A program made the position numbers and the translations under genes. Positions 43,186-50,829 of a stretch of DNA of 57,376 nucleotides are shown in pieces. The first letter of the stretch is position 1, and every line of letters begins with the position of its first letter. Under the pieces are notes generated by a model. The model had not been told where the DNA came from. It ran no database searches and saw only the letters and a list, made by a program, of their open reading frames with translations. The DNA lies in assembly GCF_009735685.1 (NCBI RefSeq), contig NZ_WHPN01000428.1, forward strand, positions 1 through 57,376, read 5' to 3'. This DNA comes from Streptomyces lycii (GTDB lineage: Bacteria > Actinomycetota > Actinomycetes > Streptomycetales > Streptomycetaceae).

Positions 43186-43875
43186 TCACTGCAGTTCGCT
43201 GAAGCGTTCGGTCTGGCGGGTGCGGCCGGCGACGATGATCGTGTCACCGGCCTCGATCACGGTGTCGGCGGTCGCGTACGTGAAGTCCTCGCCGAGCCGT
43301 TTGATCGCGACGACCGTGATGCCGTGGCGGGTGCGTACGGCGCTGTCGGCCAGGCGTCTGCCGACGAGGTCCGCGGGCGGTGTCGTCTTCGCCATGGCGA
43401 AGTCGTCCTCGAATTCGATGTAGTCCAGCATCCTGCCGCGCACGAGATGCGCGACGCGCCGGCCCATGTCGTGCTCCGGGTAGACCACGTGCCGCACGCC
43501 GAGTTGGGAGAGGATCCGGCCGTGGGCCTCGCTGATCGCCTTGGCCCACACGTCCTGGATGCCGAAGGACACCAGCAGGGAGGCTGTGAGGATGCTGGCC
43601 TCCAGGTCGCTGCCGATGGCGACGACGGCGCGGTCGAACTCGTGGACGGCCAGCTGGCGCAGGGCGGACTCGTTGGTGGAGTCGGCGCGCACCACATGGG
43701 TCAGTGAGCCGGACAGCAGCTGGACGACCTCGGGGTTCTCGTCGATGCCGAGGACCTCGGTGTCCTCGTCGACCAGTTCCAGGGCGAGGGAGCGCCCGAA
43801 GCGGCCCAGGCCGATGACCGCGACGGAGTCCTTGTGGGCGATGCGGCGGGGTTTGGGGCTGCGGTTCCTAGCCAA
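43186..43875 (-). CDS. Ktr/Trk potassium uptake regulatory subunit (RCK)
   Basis: 229-aa cytosolic gating subunit. The RCK_N Rossmann domain begins SVAVIGLGRFGRSLALELV (GxGxxG) with DADST-type acidic residues at the strand ends. The RCK_C domain (about 145-225) includes VVAIKRLGEDFTYATADTVI. It binds nucleotide and opens the KtrB-like channel. The start is TTG 43875, inside the end of the upstream gene: the TrkH/KtrB stop TAG lies just after this TTG (TTGGCTAG), so the two are tightly coupled. GGAGGAG lies 10 nt upstream. Confidence 0.92.
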   Translation of the reverse strand: MARNRSPKPRRIAHKDSVAVIGLGRFGRSLALELVDEDTEVLGIDENPEVVQLLSGSLTHVVRADSTNESALRQLAVHEFDRAVVAIGSDLEASILTASLLVSFGIQDVWAKAISEAHGRILSQLGVRHVVYPEHDMGRRVAHLVRGRMLDYIEFEDDFAMAKTTPPADLVGRRLADSAVRTRHGITVVAIKRLGEDFTYATADTVIEAGDTIIVAGRTRQTERFSELQ

Positions 43876-45211
43876 TGACGGGTCGCTCCTCCGGCAGGTC
43901 GTACATGCGAACGCGTTGGCGCAGGGCCAGCGCCGACGCCACGGTGATCGGGCCCAGCCGGCCGATGAACATCAGCGCGGTCAGCAGGACCTGTTCCGAG
44001 GCGGGCAGGTCGCCGGTGATGCCGGTGGACAGCCCGACGGTGGCGAAGGCGGAGATGACTTCGAACAGGGACCGGTCGAGGTTGATGTCGGTGAACACCA
44101 TGAAGACCACGGTGGAGGTCACCACGGCGGCCACCGACAGCAGCACCACGGTCAGGGCCTGGCGCTGGGTGTCGCCGTGCAGGCGCCGGTTGAAGATGTT
44201 CACCGCGCCCTCGCCGCGGACCTCGGCGTATATGACGAAGAACAGCACCGCGAAGGTGGTGACCTTGATACCGCCCGCGGTGCCCGCGCTGGCTCCGCCG
44301 ACGAACATCAGCACGTCCGTGCCCAGCCAGCTCGCGGGGTTCATCTGGCCGATGTCGATGCTGTTGAACCCGGCCGTACGGGGCATGACGCCCTGGAAGA
44401 ACCCGGCGAGCAGCTTCCCCGGGACGTTCAGCGGACCCAGGGTCGCCGGGTTGGTCCACTCGACGGCGGTGATGAACACGGTGCCGCCGGCCAGGAAGGC
44501 CCCGCTCGCCCAGACCACGATCTTGGTGTGCAGCGACCAGGCCCGCGGCCTGCGCCAGCGGCGGCGCAGTTCGAACAGTACGGGGAAGCCCAGACCGCCG
44601 GCGATCACCGCGAGCGCGACGGGCAGACAGATCCAGGGGTCGGTGACGAACCCCATGAGGCTGTCGGAGTAGAGGGCGAATCCGGCGTTGTTGAACGCCG
44701 AGACCGCGTGGAAGACGCCCAGCCAGAGCGCCCTCGGCCACGGCTCGTCGTAACCCGCGCCGAAGCGGAGCGTCAGCGCCAGCGCGGTGACCGCCTCCAG
44801 CAGCAGGCTGACCCTGACCACGCCTGCGACGACCGACCGTACGTCTCCCAGCCCGAGTGTCTTGGTCTCCGCGGCCGCCGTCAGCCGGGCCCGCAGCCCC
44901 ATCCGGTGGGAGATCAGCAGACCGAGCAGGGAGGCGAAGGTCATGATGCCGAAGCCGCCGAGCTGGATCAGCGCGAGGATCACGACTTGGCCGAACCCGC
45001 TCCAGTAGACGGGGGTGTCGACCACGACCAGCCCCGTCACGCACACCGCCGAGGTCGAGGTGAACAGGGCCTCCAGCAGGTCCGCGCCGCCCGGGCCGGA
45101 CCTGGCGACCGGAAGCATCAGCAGTCCCGTGCCGGCCGCGATCGCCGTGGCGAACCCGGCGACCACGGCCTGCGCCGGGTGCCGCACCCGGGGCAGGGGC
45201 CGGGTCACCAC
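43868..45211 (-). CDS. Ktr/Trk potassium transporter membrane subunit
   Basis: 447-aa multi-pass TrkH/KtrB-family protein. Selectivity-filter-like repeats appear as SAVCVTGLVVVD, SAFNNAGFALY, PRTAGFNSIDIGQ and SAFATVGLSTGITG, matching the four P-loops of the family. The third membrane-pore segment has the Gly/Ala-rich GGASAGTAGGIKVTTFA gate region typical of KtrB. With the RCK protein it forms a Na+- or H+-dependent K+ uptake system. GTG 45211 and GTG 45208 are both near GTGAGG; the choice is uncertain by one codon. Confidence 0.93.
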   Translation of the reverse strand: MVTRPLPRVRHPAQAVVAGFATAIAAGTGLLMLPVARSGPGGADLLEALFTSTSAVCVTGLVVVDTPVYWSGFGQVVILALIQLGGFGIMTFASLLGLLISHRMGLRARLTAAAETKTLGLGDVRSVVAGVVRVSLLLEAVTALALTLRFGAGYDEPWPRALWLGVFHAVSAFNNAGFALYSDSLMGFVTDPWICLPVALAVIAGGLGFPVLFELRRRWRRPRAWSLHTKIVVWASGAFLAGGTVFITAVEWTNPATLGPLNVPGKLLAGFFQGVMPRTAGFNSIDIGQMNPASWLGTDVLMFVGGASAGTAGGIKVTTFAVLFFVIYAEVRGEGAVNIFNRRLHGDTQRQALTVVLLSVAAVVTSTVVFMVFTDINLDRSLFEVISAFATVGLSTGITGDLPASEQVLLTALMFIGRLGPITVASALALRQRVRMYDLPEERPVIG

Positions 45212-45308
45212 AACGGCCTCACCCTGGCGGCCGGGGCATCGGACAGTTCTTCGACCTTTCGCACCGGACGACGATAGCCACCGAAACGGGCGACTACCGT
45301 CATTCCAT

Positions 45309-45327
45309 ACGCGCGTCTAACGCGCGT
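45309..45327. promoter_or_regulatory. Tandem ACGCGCGT palindromes upstream of the ktr genes
   Basis: ACGCGCGT-CTA-ACGCGCGT, two copies of an 8-bp palindrome three bases apart, in the 167-bp gap between the ktr operon and the divergent small genes. Possible operator for either unit. Confidence 0.35.
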
Positions 45328-45365
45328 CCGGCGCACGGACCGCGGCCCCGGAGCGCCCGGCGCCC

Positions 45366-45371
45366 TACAGT
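45366..45371 (+). promoter_or_regulatory. Candidate -10 for the short leaderless ORF
   Basis: TACAGT lies exactly 7 nt before ATG 45379, the same layout as at purD, purF and the LysR gene. Confidence 0.45.
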
Positions 45372-45378
45372 CGGTGAC

Positions 45379-45498
45379 ATGCCTCACGGGAGCCCCTCAG
45401 CCGGCGGCGACCGGTGCCGCACCGTGCCGTGCCCGCCGTGCCCGCAGCGTTCGCTGCGCCCGCCGTGCCCGCCGCGTCGCCGGGGACCGGACGCGTGA
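45379..45498 (+). CDS. Possible 39-aa Cys-rich leader peptide
   Basis: The ORF starts MPHGSPSAGGDRCRTVPC and has cysteines at 13, 18, 21 and 29 among many Pro and Arg residues (CPPCP). It is not a known protein family. Its TGA overlaps the GTG of the next gene as GTGA, and a -10 hexamer 7 nt upstream predicts a leaderless transcript starting at this ATG. It could be a regulatory upstream ORF whose translation couples to, or attenuates, the downstream gene. The codon composition alone would also permit a chance ORF. Confidence 0.4.
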   Translation: MPHGSPSAGGDRCRTVPCPPCPQRSLRPPCPPRRRGPDA

Positions 45499-45665
45499 GG
45501 ACACCCAGGGGAGACCTGGGCGTCCGGCGCTCGGTCCATCTGCTGACGGTGACCGCCGCGACCCTGATCGCGGCCGGGGCCCTCCTCCGCGCCATGTGGC
45601 TCATCGGGATCGGCGCGTGGGTTCTGATCAGCGCCTTTCTGATCGAGATGATCTACCGGCCCTGA
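45495..45665 (+). CDS. Small membrane protein
   Basis: 56 aa. A basic N-terminus VRTPRGDLGVRRSVH is followed by two short hydrophobic helices, LLTVTAATLIAAGALLR and AMWLIGIGAWVLISAFLIEM, ending IYRP. No function is recognised. The GTG overlaps the stop of the short upstream ORF, and GGGGA lies about 8 nt before it. It is divergent from the potassium transporter genes. Confidence 0.6.
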   Translation: MRTPRGDLGVRRSVHLLTVTAATLIAAGALLRAMWLIGIGAWVLISAFLIEMIYRP

Positions 45666-45780
45666 CGGGCAACAGCCGGTGAACAGTGGTCGAAAGGTGA
45701 ACGACCGGCCGCGCCGGCCGCGCTCCGCGCTCGTATGTTTGCCGCCCTGATTCTTGTTCTCCTGCGGGGGCGGAGGCGGC

Positions 45781-47367
45781 GTGGACTTCTTGCGGTGGGA
45801 AATCGTTCTTGCGGTGCTCGGTGTGGTGGTGCCGATCGCGGCCGCCCTGTACGAGTTCATCGTCGTCGGCCGGAAACGGCTCGGCTACCGGGTGCAGATG
45901 GACACCACGGCCACCGAAGCCGTCCACTCGCGCTACGCGGGCGCGTTGCAGCAGTTGCAGGACGGCGACGGTACGCGGCTGGTCGACCCCTCGTTCGTGC
46001 TGCTGCGGATCGAGAACAACGGCGCCACGCACATCGACACCGACGACTACGCCGTCCTCCCCGACGACAAGGTCGGCATCCGGGTGCGGTTCCCGGGCCG
46101 CCGGGTCGCCGGTCTGGTGGTGACGGAGCTGAGCGACAGCTTCCTGCGGCCCTGCTTCAACGAGGACTCCGGCCTGAGCGTGCGGGACGGCGTGATCGAG
46201 CTGCCCAAGGTGCCGCTCAACCGGGCCGCGCACTACAAGGTGCTGGCCGCCCTCGAACGCACCGAGGAGGACGGGGTGCCCGGCGACAACGGGGAGGCGT
46301 TCCCCGAGCCCGAGATCGTCGGCGGCATCAAGGGCGGGGTCGGGAACGGCGGCGTACAGGAGACCGAGAGCCGCACCGGAGCCTCGCGGCAGGTCATCGC
46401 GCTGATCGTGTTCCTGGTGCTGGTGGTCCTGGGGCAGCTCGCGGTGTCCCTCGCCGACGACGAGACCCCGGCCCCGCTGGACTGCGCCACCGGCCGGCTC
46501 ACCCTCACCGGGTCCACGGCCTTCCGGGACGTACTGGTGGACGCGGCGGCCTCGTACCGGAAGACCTGCCCCGGGTCCGACTTCCGGTTCGCCACCGAGG
46601 GCAGCGGGCAGGGGCTGCGGACGCTGGACGCGGCGGGGCGGGACAAGAAGGCCGCCGGGATGCTGGCGTTCACGGACGGTGCCAAGGGCGACGGCTATCC
46701 GCAACTGCTGCCGCGGCCGCTCGCGTTCTCGCTGTTCACCATGGTCGTCAACAAGGAGGCGGGCGTCCAGGACCTGTCGCTGCGGCAGATACGTGACGTC
46801 TACGCGGGCCGGGTCACCAACTGGGAGGAACTGGGCGGCAACGACATGCCCGTACGGCTCGTCGGCCGCTTCTCCACCTCGGGCAGCCGGAAGACCTTCC
46901 AGCGGCACGTCCTCGACGGCAGACAGGAACCCCCGTACTCCTCCGACAACTGCCGGGAGCGGGCCGCGGGCGCGGCGGAACAGGGCCCGCTGCGGTGCGA
47001 GCGCAACTCCACCGGTGAGGTGCTGGACGCCGTCGCCGGAACTCCGGGTGCGCTCGGCTACAGCGGGCTCGGGGAGGCGTCCGGCCGCCGTGACCTGCTG
47101 CTGCTGAGCATCGACGGCCGCCGGGCGGGGCTGGAGGGCGCGGACTACGGCGCCTATCCGTTCTGGGAGACCGAGTACGCCCATACGTACGGCGAGCCCG
47201 AGGCCGGCTCCCTCGCCGCCAGCTTCCTGCGCTATCTGACGAACGAGGTGGGCAAGGACGTCATCCGCTCGCACGGCCACCGGCCCTGCGCCGAGTTGCA
47301 GAACCCGGTGCTGTGCCGGCCGGTGGCCCGCGAGACGCAGACGGAGGCGTCGGCGCCGGCGGGCTGA
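45781..47367 (+). CDS. Membrane-tethered PstS-like substrate-binding protein
   Basis: 528 aa. TM1 (about residues 5-27) is followed by a beta-rich domain of about 155 residues (YRVQMDTTATEAVHSRYAGA and FVLLRIENNGATHIDTDDYA). TM2 follows (about 201-220), then a type-2 periplasmic-binding-protein domain of the phosphate-binding family (about 235-505) with LTGSTAFRDVLVDAAASYRK, RQIRDVYAGRVTNWEELGGN and FSTSGSRKTFQRHVLD. Two TMs would put the first domain inside and the binding domain outside. No ABC transporter genes are adjacent, so sensing is as likely as uptake. The GTG follows GGAGG by 4 nt. Confidence 0.8.
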   Translation: MDFLRWEIVLAVLGVVVPIAAALYEFIVVGRKRLGYRVQMDTTATEAVHSRYAGALQQLQDGDGTRLVDPSFVLLRIENNGATHIDTDDYAVLPDDKVGIRVRFPGRRVAGLVVTELSDSFLRPCFNEDSGLSVRDGVIELPKVPLNRAAHYKVLAALERTEEDGVPGDNGEAFPEPEIVGGIKGGVGNGGVQETESRTGASRQVIALIVFLVLVVLGQLAVSLADDETPAPLDCATGRLTLTGSTAFRDVLVDAAASYRKTCPGSDFRFATEGSGQGLRTLDAAGRDKKAAGMLAFTDGAKGDGYPQLLPRPLAFSLFTMVVNKEAGVQDLSLRQIRDVYAGRVTNWEELGGNDMPVRLVGRFSTSGSRKTFQRHVLDGRQEPPYSSDNCRERAAGAAEQGPLRCERNSTGEVLDAVAGTPGALGYSGLGEASGRRDLLLLSIDGRRAGLEGADYGAYPFWETEYAHTYGEPEAGSLAASFLRYLTNEVGKDVIRSHGHRPCAELQNPVLCRPVARETQTEASAPAG

Positions 47368-47507
47368 TCCGGCCGGCGCGGGCCGGGCGCCGGAGCGCGC
47401 GGACCGGGGACGCGGCCGCCCGGGCGGGCCCGGGATCGCGTCCTTCCCGTGAGCCCCGGGGCTCCGCCGCCGGCCGCGCTCGGGCTGCTGGCGGGCCTCC
47501 GGGGGCG

Positions 47508-49211
47508 TCAGCCGGTGTTCTTCAGGAACAGCCCGTCGCCCACCGGCCGTTCGCCCGCCGCGTCCGACGGCATGGTGACCAGCCGGCCGTGCACGGCCAT
47601 GGCCGTCGAGCCGCCGCCGTCCAGGTTCATCGCGTTCACCGCGCCGAGGCGCCTCATCAGCTCGGCGCCCTCGTTCAGCCCGAGCCCGTCGCTGTACCCG
47701 GGCTGGCGGCCGGCCGAGGTGACGAGGAGGATCCGGCCGCGGGCGTCGGTGCCGAGGAAGGTGCGCGGGTTCCGCTTGATGCCCCAGGTGTACGCGGCGG
47801 TCGGATTGCCGGGGTGGGCGGTGCCGTCGGTCCCGTAGTCGACGGCGACCCTGCCGTCGCGGACGAGCTGCGGGCCGCCGTTCACGATGTCGTCCCGCGG
47901 GCCCAGCTCCACCCGGCGGCCCCGCGCGTCCGTGATCCGGTCCTCCACGCGGAGCACGCTCCCCGGTACGGCGTGACTGCGCAGCCAGTCCCCGCCGGTG
48001 CCGATGCCCGCCAGCACACTGCCGTCCTCCGGCACCGGGCCGCCGCGCGGCCGGACGGCCGTCACCCGGCCCTCCGCGTCCAGCACGGCCTCGGTGCCCG
48101 GGCCGGGCGGGGTGCCGGTGCCGAGTTCGCCGGTGAAGCGGACGATCTCGTTCGGGTCGGTGCACGTCACGTCGTGGCGCGGGGCCTCGGTCGGCCGGTC
48201 GGCGCCGACCCCGCCGCAGTTGCGGATCAGCCCGGGGACCCGGTTGATCCCGTCGACGGTCTCGGAGGCGGCCGCCGGGCCGGAGCCCGCGTGCACCGTC
48301 GACCGGGTGCTCAGATGCCGCAGCTCCGGGCGCAGGCCGTCACCGCGCAGCACCGCGGCGATCCGGCCGTTCGTCGCCGCGCTCTGCAGTTCGCCGTCGT
48401 ACGCGGCGATGCCCGCGGCGGCACCCGGGACGCCGTCCTCCGGCTCCATCACGAAGAACCCGGCGTTCAGCCCGAGCAACGCCCTCTCGCTCCGCGCCAT
48501 GTCGGTGACCTTCTCGCGCCCGGCGACCGCTTCGCCGTACGAGGCGTCGAGTTCGCCGTCGTAGTGCTCCGGGTCGACGACCGCGACCGTGAGCCGGGCG
48601 AGGCCGGTGTCCGGGGTGCCGTCCCCGCCCGTCCACTCGGTGAGCGCGTCGAAGCCCGCGGCGGTGAGCTTCTTGCGCCGCACCTCGGCCTGGTTCTGCC
48701 CGCCGTGGACACCGACCCGGACCCGGAGCCCGAGGAGGCCGTCGCGGTCGGAGCCGGCCGGCCACTCGACGCGCTCGGTGCGCGGTTCGAAGCCCGCCTC
48801 CCGCAGCCGGCCGGCCAACTGCCGTGCCGTGTCCTCCGGCAGCAGCTGTGCGCCACCGGAGCGGACCGTGAGCGTCCAGTGATCGGCACCGGCGCGACCG
48901 CGGACCGTGCCCCGGTACAGGTCCACGCCCGGTGCGACCCGCTCGTGCGCCCAGCCGGCGAGCTGCTCCCGTACGGCGTCGCGACCCGGTTCCGGGGCGG
49001 CGTTCGCCGGAGCGGCACCGGGCGCGAGCAGCGTGGCGGCGGTGGCCAGGGACGTGAGGACGGCGGTGCGCGGCATCCGGCGGGGGCGGCTCGGGCGGCT
49101 CGGTCGGCTCGGGCGATGCGGGGTGTGCGGGTGGTGCGAGTGGTGCGGGTGGTGCCGGTGGTGCGGGTGGGCGGCGCCGGGGTGAGCGGGCTCGGGGGCG
49201 GGGGCGGCCAT
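47508..49211 (-). CDS. Secreted phosphodiester glycosidase-like (NAGPA) protein
   Basis: 567 aa. A His/Pro-rich N-terminus (HPHHRHHPHH, residues about 17-35) precedes a signal peptide RMPRTAVLTSLATAATLLAP ending near ANAAP. A region of about 150 residues containing a SPOR-like segment (QLAGRLREAGFEPRTERVEW) follows. The C-terminal NAGPA/phosphodiester glycosidase domain has LLGLNAGFFVMEPED, LVTSAGRQPGYSDGLGLNEG and AMNLDGGGSTAMAV with the hallmark DGGGSS/T. The natural substrate is probably a surface or extracellular polysaccharide. The ATG has AGGAG 5 nt upstream. Confidence 0.88.
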   Translation of the reverse strand: MAAPAPEPAHPGAAHPHHRHHPHHSHHPHTPHRPSRPSRPSRPRRMPRTAVLTSLATAATLLAPGAAPANAAPEPGRDAVREQLAGWAHERVAPGVDLYRGTVRGRAGADHWTLTVRSGGAQLLPEDTARQLAGRLREAGFEPRTERVEWPAGSDRDGLLGLRVRVGVHGGQNQAEVRRKKLTAAGFDALTEWTGGDGTPDTGLARLTVAVVDPEHYDGELDASYGEAVAGREKVTDMARSERALLGLNAGFFVMEPEDGVPGAAAGIAAYDGELQSAATNGRIAAVLRGDGLRPELRHLSTRSTVHAGSGPAAASETVDGINRVPGLIRNCGGVGADRPTEAPRHDVTCTDPNEIVRFTGELGTGTPPGPGTEAVLDAEGRVTAVRPRGGPVPEDGSVLAGIGTGGDWLRSHAVPGSVLRVEDRITDARGRRVELGPRDDIVNGGPQLVRDGRVAVDYGTDGTAHPGNPTAAYTWGIKRNPRTFLGTDARGRILLVTSAGRQPGYSDGLGLNEGAELMRRLGAVNAMNLDGGGSTAMAVHGRLVTMPSDAAGERPVGDGLFLKNTG

Positions 49212-49687
49212 GGGCACTCCTGGGGTCGGCGGTCGGCGGTCGGAAGGCCGGACGGGCGGACGGGCGGTCGGGCGGCGGGACTCCGGACCCCGCGGACCGG
49301 CGGAACTCCGGCGGCGGCCCGGATACCCGGCCGGCGGGCGGTGGCGGGGCGGTCATCACAGCACGGGATGCGGGCCGGCAGCGGTCGTCGCCGTACCGCC
49401 GAAGCTACGGCGAAGTGACCGGTCCGCCACGCAACCAGGCGAGCGAGTCGCCCACCGGTCCCCCGGCTGCCCCGCCCCCGCTCCTCCCCGCCCCCGCTCC
49501 CGTCCCCTCCTCCGCTCCCGTCCCCCTCCCCGGGCCCGTCCCCGTACGCCCGTACGCCCGTACGCCCCCTTCCGTGCCTGCCGCCGTCCCCCGTCCCGTC
49601 CCCGTTTCCATCCCCCCGTCCCCCGTCCCCCGTCCCCCGTTTCCATCCCCCCGTCCCCGTCCCCGTTTCCGTCCCTGTCCACCGCTC
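49212..49687. repeat. Gene-free stretch with polypyrimidine tract
   Basis: 476 bp. It starts with the promoter region of the glycosidase-like gene (GGCGGTCGG/GGACGGGCGG units). From 49469 to 49682 the plus strand is a C/T-rich tract with CCCGTCCCC, CCGTACG (49548-49568) and two copies of CCGTTTCCATCCCCCCGTCC (about 49606 and 49637). No ORF was recognised. Confidence 0.7.
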
Positions 49688-50659
49688 CTACGACAGCGAG
49701 TCGGCGACCACCGATGCCGCTTCCGCGATCAGCTTGTTGTCGTACGCGTCGTCCTTCTCGGCGCGGTTCGACATGACCGCCATCACGATCGGGTCGGAGT
49801 CCGGCGGCCACACCACGGCGATGTCGTTGCGGGCGCCGTAGCCGCTGCCGCTCCCGGTCTTGTCCCCGACGACCCAGCCCTCCGGCATCCCGGCGCGGAT
49901 GAGTTCGTCCCCGGTGGTGTTGGTGCGCAGCCATGTGGTGAGCTGGTCGCGGTCGTCCTTGCCGAGGACGTCGCCGAGGACGAACGCGCGCAGGTTACGG
50001 GCCATCGCCCGGGGCGTGCTCGTGTCCAGGGTGGAGCCCGGCGACCAGCGGCTCAGCTCCGGCTCGTACCGGTCCATCCGCGTGACGTCGTCGCCCGCTT
50101 CCCTCTCCAGCACGGCTTCCAGCTTGTCGGGGCCGCCCAGTTCCTTCAGCAGCAGGTTGGCGGCGGTGTTGTCGCTGAAGCGGACGGCGGCGTCGCACAG
50201 TTCGCGCAGGGTCATCCCGCTCCCGACGTGCTTCTCGGTCACGGGCGCGTGGTGGACGAGTTCGTCCTCGGAGTATTCGATCACCTTCTCCATGCCGTCC
50301 GGGGTGTGCTTGTGCAGGACGGCGCCCGCGGCCAGCGCCTTGAAGGTGGAGGCGTACGGGAACCGCTCGCCGTCGTTGTGGACGACCTCGCGGCCGGTGC
50401 CGGTGTCGATCGCGTAGACACCGAGCCGCGCGTCGAACTTCCGCTCCAGGTCCTTCAGTTCCCGGGCGTACGGCTTCGCCGCCGCGCCGCCCGCGCCGCC
50501 CGAGCCGTCGCCCGGGTCGCCCCGACCGGTCTGCTGCTGCCCGGTGCTCGTGGGTTCCGCCGGGTCCGGGGCGTCCTCCTGGCCGCAGGCCGCGAGGGGG
50601 ACGAGGACGACGGTGGCGAGCGCGCCGAGAACGGCGCGCCGGGCAAAGCTGTGCTGCAT
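49688..50659 (-). CDS. Class A beta-lactamase (lipoprotein)
   Basis: 323 aa. The signal peptide MQHSFARRAVLGALATVVLV ends in a lipobox LAAC (Cys25), so the enzyme is probably lipid-anchored; the twin Arg suggests Tat export. A Gly/Gln/Asp-rich linker follows. All catalytic motifs are present: STFK (Ser104, Lys107), SDN (162-164), the omega-loop Glu in RYEPELS (Glu199, with Ser where Asn170 usually stands), and KTG (267-269). It hydrolyses beta-lactams. The ATG has GGAGGT about 8 nt upstream. It is divergent from the LysR gene and likely controlled by it. Confidence 0.95.
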   Translation of the reverse strand: MQHSFARRAVLGALATVVLVPLAACGQEDAPDPAEPTSTGQQQTGRGDPGDGSGGAGGAAAKPYARELKDLERKFDARLGVYAIDTGTGREVVHNDGERFPYASTFKALAAGAVLHKHTPDGMEKVIEYSEDELVHHAPVTEKHVGSGMTLRELCDAAVRFSDNTAANLLLKELGGPDKLEAVLEREAGDDVTRMDRYEPELSRWSPGSTLDTSTPRAMARNLRAFVLGDVLGKDDRDQLTTWLRTNTTGDELIRAGMPEGWVVGDKTGSGSGYGARNDIAVVWPPDSDPIVMAVMSNRAEKDDAYDNKLIAEAASVVADSLS

Positions 50660-50797
50660 GGTCCGTACCTCCGAAGGGCGCCCGGGCACGGGCGCGGCAG
50701 GGGACGGAGCGCTGCGGCGCCGTCCCCGACGTGTGGTCATGGGTGCGGGACCACCCTCGCCGCCGCCCGGCTATGCGGTCCAATACGCTCACGCGCC

Positions 50798-50811
50798 GTT
50801 CCATGCGGAAC
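50798..50811 (+). promoter_or_regulatory. Inverted repeat GTTCC-N4-GGAAC, candidate LysR operator
   Basis: GTTCCATGCGGAAC lies just before the TAGAGT -10 (50817-50822) of the LysR gene, in the 170-bp gap shared with the divergent beta-lactamase gene. The position suits autoregulation and activation of bla. Confidence 0.55.
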
Positions 50812-50816
50812 TGTCA

Positions 50817-50822
50817 TAGAGT
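50817..50822 (+). promoter_or_regulatory. Candidate -10 of the LysR gene (leaderless)
   Basis: TAGAGT lies exactly 7 nt before GTG 50830, with no ribosome-binding site. Confidence 0.5.
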
Positions 50823-50829
50823 CCGTGCC

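Noticed and set aside
49469..49682. Origin of replication or terminator array from the C/T-rich tract
   Set aside because: There are no DnaA boxes, no AT-rich unwinding element and no inverted repeats. It is best described as a simple pyrimidine-rich tract.
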